Of a stretch of 64,000 nucleotides of DNA, positions 35,311 through 45,600 are shown piece by piece. The stretch is from Trichobilharzia szidati (lineage: Eukaryota > Platyhelminthes > Trematoda > Strigeidida > Schistosomatidae). Numbering within the stretch: position 1 is the first letter of the stretch; every line of letters begins with the position of its first letter. Location: NCBI GenBank assembly GCA_944472155.2, contig OX235272.1, forward strand, positions 87,178,020-87,242,019. The letters run 5' to 3'. The translations under genes were made by a program, and so were the position numbers. A model generated the notes under the pieces. That model did not search any database. It was not told where the DNA came from and saw nothing but the letters and a program-made list of their open reading frames with translations.

Positions 35311-35450
35311 CCCGAGTGAAACAAAGGCCTCAAGCTAGAGGTTTGAAGTTTCAGTAGCAGTGGTCACATGTTTACGGGCTAGGGTTCCTAACCTCATGCC
35401 CAACCTCCCCTCTTTACCAGCCTTACTCCAGGCTTGATGTTTGGGAATGA
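35311..35450 (-). mobile_element. SINE body/tail fragment (RTE-tailed family)
   Basis: Inverted partner of 38535-38700. It shows the family's GGTTGGGCATGAGG, AACTTCAAACCTCTAGCTTG and GACGTAAAGGAAT signatures in reverse complement. The tRNA head is degraded. Confidence 0.7.
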
Positions 35451-36029
35451 GTCGGCTAGGGATCGAAAATGACACGGCGTGCTTGGCAGTCGAAAACTTA
35501 AGTCCAGTAAATTATCTCATCAGCGTACTTAACTTCACCAAAACTTCACCTTATCACTGTTGCTTTAAGAGTCACTTAATATTCGATCAGCTAAACTAGC
35601 CAGCCAGTTATAATATCATCTAAGAGAACAGCTTAACCTGAATCACCACATCCTGAAATACATATATTCGAGACTAATAAACATCTAGTTAAACTATTCC
35701 TAGTCAAAACACTTATACAATTAAGATTATCAAAAGTTCGATCTTTCAGCTGAATATATCAACACTCTTATAATAGTACTTCAATACAATTTACATTTTC
35801 AATGATCAAAAAATAGTGTACTCTGATATTTACAATAATTTATGCTGTACAAATTAGTAATACGTTTGAAGTATACATTGGTGGATATTGGACTTATATC
35901 AAATAAGGTTATGGTGTTGACGTGATGAAAAATACAATATATAAGCACATTTTTGACTTGGTGTAAGCTAGTATTGTGCTCAATCATTATATTTTAAAAA
36001 TTCGATTGAAATATTTACGAAAAGGTGAG

Positions 36030-36206
36030 CTATAAATCTAAACTTAATAATATTAAACGGTTGCTGAGTGAAAACGGTTATCCAGATAAGAATATGAATC
36101 TAAAATCAAAGCAGCCCAAGGTACCAGCAGTTCCGAAAAAAGCCTAATTCTTACAAATTCATTTCCTCGGGGATAATGTCAGTGATATAAAAGAGCACTC
36201 CCTGCA
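36030..36206 (+). mobile_element. Penelope-like element fragment running into the assembly gap
   Basis: Encodes the linker between RT and GIY-YIG (Leu-Leu-Ser-Glu-Asn-Gly-Tyr-Pro; Pro-Lys-Val-Pro-Ala-Val-Pro-Lys-Lys) as at 39775-39930, with a stop at the TAA near 36145. The GIY-YIG part would fall in the gap. Confidence 0.78.
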
Positions 36207-36701
36207 NNNNNNNNNNNNNNNNNNNNNNNNNNNNNNNNNNNNNNNNNNNNNNNNNNNNNNNNNNNNNNNNNNNNNNNNNNNNNNNNNNNNNNNNNNNNNN
36301 NNNNNNNNNNNNNNNNNNNNNNNNNNNNNNNNNNNNNNNNNNNNNNNNNNNNNNNNNNNNNNNNNNNNNNNNNNNNNNNNNNNNNNNNNNNNNNNNNNNN
36401 NNNNNNNNNNNNNNNNNNNNNNNNNNNNNNNNNNNNNNNNNNNNNNNNNNNNNNNNNNNNNNNNNNNNNNNNNNNNNNNNNNNNNNNNNNNNNNNNNNNN
36501 NNNNNNNNNNNNNNNNNNNNNNNNNNNNNNNNNNNNNNNNNNNNNNNNNNNNNNNNNNNNNNNNNNNNNNNNNNNNNNNNNNNNNNNNNNNNNNNNNNNN
36601 NNNNNNNNNNNNNNNNNNNNNNNNNNNNNNNNNNNNNNNNNNNNNNNNNNNNNNNNNNNNNNNNNNNNNNNNNNNNNNNNNNNNNNNNNNNNNNNNNNNN
36701 N
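36207..36701. other. Assembly gap (495 N)
   Basis: A run of 495 N. The bases on both sides are not joined by known sequence, so the order and orientation of the two halves of the window depend on scaffolding across this gap. Two apparent ORFs spanning it are artefacts. Confidence 0.99.
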
Positions 36702-37404
36702 TGAAGTAATTCCTCCATATAACTTTGGTGTGTATGGCATCGAGTCTTATTCTTGATTTATATCCGAATTTGATAATAATTTAAAATAAGCAATACACTT
36801 GTATACTTTTGTCAGCATTTTCTTCGTAACATCACAAGTGAGTAGTACTCAAGGTAGATTAATAATAATGACAGTTTATATTTTCTTATAAACGGGTGTT
36901 TTCAAGAAATGCAAGCTATTTTTGCAAACAAGATCAGTTATGTTGTAAGTTACAATCGTGAAGTATTATAAATCAATGCTTTTTTATTGGTATAAAGGTA
37001 TATTTCACAACTGTAATCCAGGTTGCGTCGTTGGTGAAGGCAATGCGCAATTCACGAAGGAATTGTAAGATATGGGACCAATAATGTTTGCAGATCATTT
37101 GTCATTGTAAATGGGCAAATATCCACATTCTTCATTCTCATTTAAAAAGTCAAATAGAAGCTGAAATGGTGAGAGACAAAAGAACACAAACAACAACAAC
37201 GCAAAAGAAAGCAAGTGGAGTACTTAGGGAGTGATTAACATGTATATATACATTTATATTCTGTTTAGTAATTATGGTTATTTTGGTGCACTAACTAACT
37301 ATTCCCGTGATGCTAACTTTTATATTGTGTGAACTAATATTATTGTCCTGTGTAAAAATGTCTATCATGTAGTTCCAATGATATAAAAATTTATAATTGT
37401 AGTT
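36702..37404. other. Unassigned spacer of the inner inverted repeat
   Basis: AT-rich sequence containing the approximate axis (37.0 kb) of both inverted repeats. No gene or repeat family was recognised. Confidence 0.45.
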
Positions 37405-38335
37405 AGTTGTAACTACACGTTTAATGAACTTAAAATATCTATGTTGGGCGGAAAAGTGGGTGTAGGATTCAGATGCAGAAGTGCACTGTCATCTTTGAGC
37501 AGTCTGGTGACTGAGGAAATGAACACTGCGAGTGTGTTTGCATCGCGCACATCAGCTGGTAGTCCATTCCAAATGACTGAAAACTTATTTAAGAAGAAAT
37601 TATACAGCATGTAAGTCTGACAATGCTCTATAGCAGCTAGGTTGTGATGATTTCTAAGACTGTAACTGATGACAGCGGTAGGTTTAATTATTGGCTCGGA
37701 GGAGTGCACGGGCAGATTAGTTAGCTTGTAGTAACAAATCAGGTTTAGCTTAAGACGTCTTTTCCAGAGTGGTTCTAAACTTAGTCTGTCGCAACGTTCA
37801 TAGTATTGGAGACCACTTTCTAAACCAAGAATTCTTAAGGTGAATTGCCGTTACACTCCCTCTAATTTAAGATTTTCATTCTGTTGCAGTCCGCTAAGAA
37901 TAAACGGGCAGTATTCTAGAATAGGTCAGACACATACTTTATATAATAAAACCCTAGTTTCACAACAAAAGAAATTGCGAGTCATGCACCCTAGGAGCCT
38001 TCGTGTTTTACATCTGGCATAATCAGTTTGTTCAGAGAACGTTAAGTTACTAGAGTATTTGATACCGAGATCTACGACTGAGTTGAGCTTGGCTAGTTTA
38101 CGCCCATTTATTTCAAGATTCAGGTCAAGGTTACTGTTTCCGATACAAATCCAGCCGCATTTTTTAATGTTGAACCATGTTGCGAGACCACTTAGTTCAA
38201 GATGTATTTTATTTACCATATCACTTAGTTCATGAGCGTAGCAGGAGTAAACGACTTCGAGGTCGTCAGCATATAGGAATGATTTACCTGAGGTGAAGCA
38301 GTTGCAAATGCTGTTAATGTATACTGTAAATAAAA
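37405..38335 (-). mobile_element. CR1-type element, RT to C-terminus, 5'-truncated
   Basis: Minus-strand sequence starts in the RT palm with Tyr-Ala-Asp-Asp-Leu-Glu (about 38255). It continues through the thumb (frame 38219-37926) and ends with the C-terminal Ser-Val-Ile-Trp-Asn-Gly-Leu-Pro motif (frame 37709-37413). Same family as 23911-25145. Broken by a frameshift between the two frames. Confidence 0.82.
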
Positions 38336-38534
38336 TATGTTTATTAGTCTGGAATATATGTATTTCAGGATGTGGTGATTCAAGTTAACCTGTTCTCTTA
38401 GATGATATTACAGCTGACTGGCTAGTTTAGCTGATCGAATGATTCGATAAAGTTTTGGTGAAGTTATGTGCGCTGATGAGTTAATTTACTGGACTTAAGT
38501 TTTTGACTACCATGCATGTGGTCGCAGTTTCAAT

Positions 38535-38700
38535 GCCTGGCCGACGCACTTCTAAACCTCTTTAAACCTGTAGTAGGACTGATAAAGAAGGGAGGTTGGG
38601 CACGAGGTTAGGAAACCTAGCCCGTAATGATGTAACCACTGCTACTGAAACTTCAAACCTCTAGCTTGAAGGCCTTTGTTTCCCTCGGGACGTAAAGGAA
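38535..38700 (+). mobile_element. SINE body/tail fragment (RTE-tailed family)
   Basis: Matches the body of 3173-3414 (GAGGTTGGGCACGAGG, CTCTAGCTTGAAGGC, GACGTAAAGGAAT). It abuts the Penelope-like fragment at 38700, exactly as its inverted partner at 35311-35450 does. Confidence 0.72.
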
Positions 38701-39143
38701 TTATGCTGAATTACGTTGTGTCTTCAAAACCACCCCTATTTTGCTTTCGGGAATGAAAGATAAACTGCCTAATTTCGCCTCTTCTATGTGTATTTACCAA
38801 TTTGACTGTTCCTTTGGAGCAAGTTACATAGGCCGTACAATCAGGCGAGTTTCTCGTCGGATTTCCGAACATCACCGTGCATAGTGGTTAAGTAAAGGAC
38901 AAACAAAATCCATTCGTAGCTCTATTCTATCTCATCTTGTGGATACAGAAATCAAAACTGATGTCAACGAGGAGGCTTTCAAAGTCATCTACCTCACACC
39001 AAACAACTAATCTTAACTTCGCCTTAAGAGTTCGTCTACTGCATATTGTCGTTGGGATCTACATTAAGAAACCTGACTTGTGTATCCAAAAGAAGCTGGT
39101 TCTAATGATCTTCAATTTGTTGTGAATATTTCCTTTATTTTAG
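38701..39143 (+). mobile_element. Penelope-like element, GIY-YIG fragment
   Basis: Encodes the C-terminal endonuclease (Gly-Ala-Ser-Tyr-Ile-Gly-Arg-Thr and Arg-Ile-Ser-Glu-His) but has a stop at the TAG near 38881 and frameshifts. It ends in the family's 3' TTTATTTTAGTTGATAT stretch, immediately followed by the next copy: a head-to-tail tandem. Confidence 0.82.
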
Positions 39144-40397
39144 TTGATATCATTTGACGTATCTTCTTTATTCACCAATGTACCTCTCATGGAAACAGTG
39201 GACTTTATATGTGAAGAACTCAAAAGACGAAACATCGAGATTGGCATTCCTATAGCTTTCATGAAGGAGCTTCTCTTGAAATGTACAATGAATGTCCACT
39301 TTTTATTTAATAAGGAACTGTATAGACAAATCGACGGTGTGGCAATGGGGTCGCCACTAGGACCCATTCTAGCCGACATTTTCCTGGCGAAACTAGAAAA
39401 TGGGCCTTTGAAAGATGTTATTAATGAACTCGAATTTTATTGTCGATACATGGATGATACTTTTTTGATTATGAAGAACGAAAATGAGGCAAAGGACATC
39501 CTGGATAAATTTAATGAGGTACATCCTGCAATAAATTTTACTATTGAGAAAGAAAAAGACTCTAGTATTTCATTTCTAGACGTCCTTATGACCAGAAAAG
39601 AGGATGGCACAATACGAAGAAATGTTTATAGAAAACCTACATCAACCGGCCAGTACACACATTTTCTCAGCTTTGTGCCCTTGAAATACAAACGCAATCT
39701 AATAAAGTGCCTGGTCCACAGAGCAAGAGAGATTTGCTCGGATGAATGTCTTGACGAGGAGCTCAACAATATTAAACGTTTGCTAAGTGAGAATGGTTAT
39801 CCGGAAAAGTTTATTGATAAGAATATGAATCTAAAACCAAAACAATCCAAGGTACCAACAGTTCCAAAGAAATCCTTGTTCTTGCAGATGCAGTTCCTAG
39901 GAGACAACACAAGTGAAATACTAACACATCGCCTCAGAAATGCGGTAAAAAGAACATTCCCTGCTGCTCAATTGCGCTGTATCTTCAAAACCACTCCTCT
40001 TCTGCGTTCGGGAATAAAAGACAAACTGCTTAATTTCGCCTCTTCCATGTGTATCTACCAATTTAACTGCTCCTGTGGAGCCAGTTACATAGGCCGTACA
40101 ATTAGGCGTGTTTCTCGTCGAATTTCCGAACATCACCCTGCCTGGTTAAGCAAAGGTCAAACAAAATCTATTCGCAGTGCTATTCTGGCGCATCTTGTGG
40201 AGACAGAACACAAGATTGACGTTAATCATGCTTTCAGGGTCATTTACCGCATACCTATGAATCTCAATTTCGCTTTAAGAGTTCGACTTCTAAATATTGC
40301 TGAGGCTGTGGGGATTCATATTAATAAGCCTAATTTATGCACCCAGAAGAAGTTAGTCCAGTCATTACCATTACCTTGGCCATCCAGGTTTGAATAA
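39144..40397 (+). CDS. Penelope-like retroelement RT + GIY-YIG endonuclease, 5'-truncated
   Basis: One open frame of about 417 codons. The first codons are not a natural start: the element is truncated at motif A of the reverse transcriptase (Phe-Asp-Val-Ser-Ser-Leu-Phe-Thr-Asn-Val-Pro, residues 4-14). Motif B (Asp-Gly-Val-Ala-Met-Gly-Ser-Pro-Leu-Gly-Pro) follows at about 66-76 and motif C (Arg-Tyr-Met-Asp-Asp) at about 105-109. Then comes the Penelope-specific Ser-Thr-Gly-Gln-Tyr motif and, near residues 305-335, the GIY-YIG endonuclease (Ala-Ser-Tyr-Ile-Gly-Arg-Thr...Arg-Ile-Ser-Glu-His). No stop or frameshift breaks the remaining part, so it is the youngest-looking Penelope-like copy here. 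Fingers and N-terminus are missing, so it is not autonomous. Confidence 0.93.
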   Translation: MISFDVSSLFTNVPLMETVDFICEELKRRNIEIGIPIAFMKELLLKCTMNVHFLFNKELYRQIDGVAMGSPLGPILADIFLAKLENGPLKDVINELEFYCRYMDDTFLIMKNENEAKDILDKFNEVHPAINFTIEKEKDSSISFLDVLMTRKEDGTIRRNVYRKPTSTGQYTHFLSFVPLKYKRNLIKCLVHRAREICSDECLDEELNNIKRLLSENGYPEKFIDKNMNLKPKQSKVPTVPKKSLFLQMQFLGDNTSEILTHRLRNAVKRTFPAAQLRCIFKTTPLLRSGIKDKLLNFASSMCIYQFNCSCGASYIGRTIRRVSRRISEHHPAWLSKGQTKSIRSAILAHLVETEHKIDVNHAFRVIYRIPMNLNFALRVRLLNIAEAVGIHINKPNLCTQKKLVQSLPLPWPSRFE

Positions 40398-40845
40398 TCC
40401 AGAATTTTGTAAAATTTCCCTAATTTTAGTTGATATTCTATCCGCTGTTATATCTTTATTATTATTATAATTTAAGCATCATTAATGAACTGCAATAGCA
40501 TTGATCATACTTTACAAATCGATATTATTTGAAAAAACGCTAATATTGTTAATAACTACTAATTTAAAATATTCTGTGTATAAAAACATATATATAATTG
40601 TAGAGCCTGGAAGAGGAATTTATCGAAAAGAATATTCTTTGCTCGATTATTTTGTTTTTATAGATATTCTATTCGTTACTATATCTTTATTATTACTATA
40701 ATTTACGCATCTTTAGTGAACCGTAATTCCGTTGATCTTACTTTATAAATCGATGTTATTTGAAAAACACCGATATTGTTACTGACGATCATTGTAGAAT
40801 ATTCTATGTAAATAAAAATATATTCTTTGTCTATTTATCAAGCAG
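40398..40845 (+). repeat. Penelope-like 3' region, duplicated
   Basis: The AT-rich segment at 40430-40660 is partly repeated at 40660-40845 (shared GATATTCTATTC, CATCTTTAGTGAAC-like and GATATTGTTA stretches). The same region is found inverted at 34590-34870. It may be the terminal repeat typical of Penelope-like tandems. Confidence 0.6.
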
Positions 40846-40854
40846 CTATGATAC

Positions 40855-41268
40855 CCCAAATAGGTTAGCTTGATGTACACGCCTTTCTTAGGGGTGAGTT
40901 GGAGAATGGGTCGTGGTGTTGTGTCTACTTTATATCTCCTGATGAACTTGTCTGGATAATTGTTATCAACCAGAGTTTGTGTCAACTTTCTTTCTTCTTC
41001 ATCAAGTGTGTCTTCAGTGCATATTCGTTGGATTCTACTGAAGAGGGGTCTTTTGTACCGAACAGGGCAGTAAGTGTGGTAATTAAGATACTGTCCTGTC
41101 GAGGTAGTTTTCCTATAAATAGATTGTTTTATTGATCCATCAAGCCGTCGACTAAGCAATATGTCTAAGAAAGATAAACAGTTATCTTCCTTTTCTACAG
41201 ATGGAAGTGATATACTATTCTGAACTTGATTCATCAGGAGATATAAAGTAGTCAGAACACCAAGACCC
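40855..41268 (-). mobile_element. Second Penelope-like family, RT C-terminal fragment
   Basis: The minus-strand frame carries Cys-Leu-Ser-Phe-Leu-Asp-Ile-Leu (motif D/E region), Ser-Thr-Gly-Gln-Tyr, Asn-Asn-Tyr-Pro-Asp and Thr-Pro-Lys-Lys-Gly-Val-Tyr. It clearly differs from the 39144-40397 family. The catalytic palm and the GIY-YIG domain are absent. Confidence 0.8.
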
Positions 41269-41425
41269 GTTCTCCGACTCGCCCGTAAGAAAGACGTGTA
41301 CATCAAGCTACCTTATACGGGGCATCATAGCAGTTTGATAGCTAGACAAAGACTGAACGCTGCTATTAAAAAGACTTTTTATGCAGCTAATATCATAATA
41401 ACTGATAAAGATATAAATGAATAAT
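41269..41425 (+). mobile_element. Second Penelope-like family, short plus-strand fragment
   Basis: Encodes Arg-Lys-Lys-Asp-Val-Tyr-Ile-Lys-Leu-Pro-Tyr, overlapping in protein content with the end of the minus-strand fragment 41268-40855. The two fragments are therefore head to head. Confidence 0.72.
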
Positions 41426-42339
41426 TGTAGAGCCAGAAGAGGAAATTATCGAAAAGGATATTCTTTGCTAAATTTTTTGTTTTTTTTCTAGATTTCTCAG
41501 TGAAAATTTTCACTATAATAATAGAAAGAGGTTTCGACCCATTCCGAAATCCATTACAAGTGGTTACTTTCCAGTACCATTCTTCATATTGTGCATTTTG
41601 CCTGGAGCGAACCTGAACTTGACATAAATATATACATGATTAAATGAAGGTGAAAATTGGAGTTAATAGAGGGACTGACAACAATTTGTCATCAATGAAA
41701 CTTAGACTTTCTTCCTATCTCCTATCAAGATTAGTGTGTGAATCCGTAGCGGCAAATAATTCTCTAAAATTATTAGTCTACACCTTCTGTCATTCAACAT
41801 TAGGATGCTAACATTCAATGTTTAAGCTAAAAGTACGCAGTCAACCATTCACGCCACTCGGTACACTGTCGTGTTATGTTCCGTTGTTTCAGCAGGCAGA
41901 TATCCCTGTCCTAGCTTTTTGATTATGAAATATTTTTCGTTGTTTTGATTTGCACTTGGTCTAGGTGTTACAAGTACTTTTAGAGCTGGATGAAAAACAC
42001 TCGCATTTACATATAGCGTGTCTTGCATAACCGCCAACATGTGGAGTCTGGAGCAGTTTGACTGCACAGTTTTTTGTTAAATGTTAAAAATGGAAAGACT
42101 GTGCAAAACTTTTGTTTAAAACGACTCATAACTTTGGATCACAATTCAAAATACAGCGTGCTGTTTTTTTTCACTTCAACTTCTCACTGGTCTATACTGT
42201 CTACTTGCTTCACTATAAACCGTGTTGTATCCTTTGGATTTTTCTGGAACCTCTCATTCTCATCCGAAGACTATTCTACAACCGGTGCACAGCTCCTTAT
42301 AGTGAACGCTTCTGTGGATTATATTAATAATTTATAGCC
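41426..42339. other. Inner inverted-repeat sequence without a recognised gene
   Basis: Inverted partner of 33861-34650. It includes a Penelope-like 3' region (41440-41640) and about 700 bp of unassigned sequence. The frames at 42074-42337 are short and motif-free. Confidence 0.5.
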
Positions 42340-42610
42340 GCGGACTTTAATTATATCATTAAGTAACCACTAATTTCTATCCAATATCGTTTTTACGACC
42401 TAGTGTAGACCAATTTGATTTCTTTGTGCTCACTTATTGGTAGTGACGTAAAGGTTTCTGGTCTTCAGTAAACTTCTGAGTATTTCGTCCTACCACTCGA
42501 CTGTAGTAGCTCTGGTTGACTCCTAAATCAGTGATGCTGGGGTTGATTATATGTGGTGTGTTAAGAACATGCTTCCACTGTGAATGGAGTTGATCCTTCC
42601 ACCCGTTTAC
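42340..42610 (-). mobile_element. LTR-like dispersed repeat, possible 5' LTR of the gypsy element
   Basis: Family copy in opposite orientation to 28030-28260 and 33590-33860. It directly precedes the degenerate gypsy element whose pol reads on the plus strand, so it may be that element's 5' LTR. No primer-binding site was identified. Confidence 0.5.
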
Positions 42611-45600
42611 TATATTTTTATAATATACTGTTATAATGTTCCTTCATTAGCTTGGATTTTCACTCTGATTTATTGTATTGTTACCGAACTCGCTATTAAG
42701 TCCCCTATAGAAATCCTTAATCTCTCAAACTGGTGAGCCCGTGAATGAAACTCACTTCCTAAACTTGTGAGCTGGAGAATGAACTTCACTATATTTCTGT
42801 TAGTTCTTTCCATCCGGTACATGTTCACTTGATGTATTTTCGCATAAACCATTTTTGTATGGTTAACCAGTCACTCAAACTGAACAAACCGGCCTTACCA
42901 TTTACTTCGTGTCATTTTTGCTAAATAATGCAGGATCATGATTTGCTGAACATGGACATAAGGTAACTGATCCACGTCCGCAAATCCTAGCAGTTGTACA
43001 AGCTCTGCCCTGGGAACTAAACAAGTGCGTTACCCTACATATTTTCACTGCATGTGTAAGGAATCCCTATTAGACGCTTACGGCAGCAGTCCTAAAGAGA
43101 AATAATCTCTTGGATAGCCAACAACTTAACAAGCTCTTCTGCAATTTCGATGTAGCTGACAGTTCTGCTGGACACATGCTTTCTCGAGGGTATCGCAGTA
43201 AATAGTCCCCTAAAACTACAGCCTACCTTACTCATCGCTCAACATTGGACACTGATCTTCACTGCCTTATTCACCTTGTCAAGATAAAGATTTGCGGTCA
43301 GGTACCCACGCCATTCGGTACCCTGTCGTTCTGCACTCGTTAATCGTTCGTTATACCTAGGTAGTTAAGCAATCGTCATCACACTACCATTATGATCCCG
43401 AAATATATCACGTATTTTGGACGATCAGTTTGATGTTTTTACTTGTCTTCGGTCTTAGCAGAATAAATACTAAAGATCTTGGGGTATAAGAACTCGCGTT
43501 TGCATGAAACGTGCCTCATGAAAACGTCAATACCCCTTATCTCTTATGTTTCTGAGCTGATAATTAATCTGGCTAACATGCAAACGATTCCAGTGAGTTC
43601 GTCCCATTTAATATTTGTTCTTTTGTCATCTTTATTATATTTTAACAGACTTTTTTAACTCCATGTGACTGTACATTTAAGCTTATTCATATCCGACGAA
43701 CTAGCGCTCCCATCCTGCACCCGCTGTTTTGACCAGACAGTGCAAAATAGGCTTCTGTACAGTGAGGCCGATTTCTATAAACAAGGAGTCACGGAGAAAC
43801 GTTCGCAATTCCTGGCACTTTTACGTGCTCTGCCGTGGGAGTCAAGCACTTGCGTTACCACGTACACGTTTACCCAGGAGGCAGGTACTCAGATAGGCTT
43901 AAAGCAACCATCGTAATAAAATAGTTCTTCAGATTGATAGCGTCTTGACGAACGCTTCACTGATGTCGAGTTAGGGGGTAATTTGGCAATACACATGCTT
44001 TCATGAACGTAAGAAGTTGTCATCCATCGAAAATTTGACGAGGGACTCTTCAGAGAGTTGTTGCTATCTAAGTTGCCACGGCCAGTGTAGACTGTGTTTG
44101 TGACACTTCAAGGGGTTGTCATCGATGATTTAACTCCTCCAGCCGATAGAATTGTGGAAATATCATGGCGTCAAGTCATTGAGGCAAATAAAGGTTCTTT
44201 ATGTAGTAACTGAGAAACGACAGGGTTGTGTAACTCTTACACGACTTCTTAAGCCACACAGTCCCCGTATTTCCTACAACCGGTGACGCTATTCACATCA
44301 TTGCAGCAACTCACGTGGTCGCTTGAATTCTAACCCACGTTTATCTAAGGATAGGCACTGGTGTTAGAGTCATAATACCAGGAAGCTAAGTGTTGCCAAA
44401 CACTCTGCAATTCTAGCAAGGATTCAAACACTATGGAAAGCTACCCTGCTCACACGCGCTAGAGACAGTCACAGCCGGTGACAATAACTGCCTACTTTAC
44501 AATAGACATGTGTTTGGTGGAACCCAGGACTTGGTAGACATGGATGACGAAGTCAGCGTACTTCGTGTCACAGAGGCTTATCGTCAGGAGAAAATTACCT
44601 TCAACTCACAAGCTACAAATTGATAATTTAGGAGGAGATTTGTCCACTTGAACGTAGGTTAAAACAAATCTATTCAGTGAATTTATCTTCTTGCGGAATT
44701 TAATGCACCCATCGTAGAAACGGGTCTCCTTAACTATAATGACCCAGTTATAGATATCCGCAGCCAACTGATAGTTGCTAATGTGATGCAAAAATGAATC
44801 GACCATTCCTCTGAATCTCAGATATTTCGCCCTCAAGAGTCACTCTGTTTACCTGTGCTGACGGGATCAGATTTCAGAGAGTTGGGTTTTCAAGGAACAA
44901 AAGCGCGGTTGTGCGTTGTAGTGTGATTATGTATCTCTGTACTCTCCTCGTAATATCGCTAAAAAGTGCATTCCTGAACAGCGTTAAGAGTTATATTCTC
45001 CTTTTCCTAGTAAGGGTAGTGTTAAGAGCAATGTGGCCACCATATTACATGTGCCGGGCTAATCAACACAGTTCAAACCAAATAGAAAGCAGAATCACGT
45101 CAGATGCAGCTACCTAGATCAAACGAAACAAATCAGCCAAACTCAAATCAACTAGACGGCGCAAATGTCCTCAAGGTAAAGCTGGAGGCGCCACTTCAAA
45201 CAGGGGATATGCCATATCAACGCCCGGGCTAGACAGTCAGCAGGTAGTTTGGTCAAATTTCTGGAATAGCAAAGTAGATGACTACACAACAACAGTGAGT
45301 GTTATTTCTAGTTGAAGCCGATTGGAAATGAGCCTGGAGTCGTTCAAAGTGTAAATATCTGTTTTCCCATAGTACCGCTAGTGTCGATTAAAGTTATCAC
45401 CAACGTAGGTTAGAGTTTGTCACTGTCTAGAAAAGACCAGTAATTGATCCTTCTTTTCAGTGGATTGTCACCAAACACATGAAAATATAATACCCAGTCC
45501 CAAGTGATTTCTCTTGCGTAACCAGCAAAGTTATGTATCACACCATAACGGCATGACAATCTCTGGCCTTCAGAGCACGGCCACTTGTTCCTGATCACCT

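Larger units (their letters stand above)
33570..35690. repeat. Inner inverted repeat, left arm
   Basis: Reverse complement of 38335-42610 apart from about 2.1 kb of extra Penelope-like sequence on the right. Paired anchors include 35651 with 38370 and about 33893 with 42318. In order it contains an LTR-like repeat, about 570 bp of unassigned sequence, a minus-strand Penelope-like 3' end and a SINE tail. Confidence 0.8.
38335..42610. repeat. Inner inverted repeat, right arm
   Basis: Partner of 33570-35690, expanded by about 2.1 kb of Penelope-like sequence (roughly 39120-41420). At its inner end the pairing axis is 37010. Confidence 0.8.

Noticed and set aside
36159..36740. 193- and 179-codon ORFs
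   Set aside because: They consist almost entirely of N bases.
39144..40397. Telomerase-like host reverse transcriptase
   Set aside because: The fused GIY-YIG endonuclease and neighbouring truncated copies identify a Penelope-like element.
42074..42337. Small secreted protein ORF (87 codons)
   Set aside because: It lies in repeated DNA of the inner inverted repeat, its inverted counterpart does not keep the frame, and no motif is recognisable.
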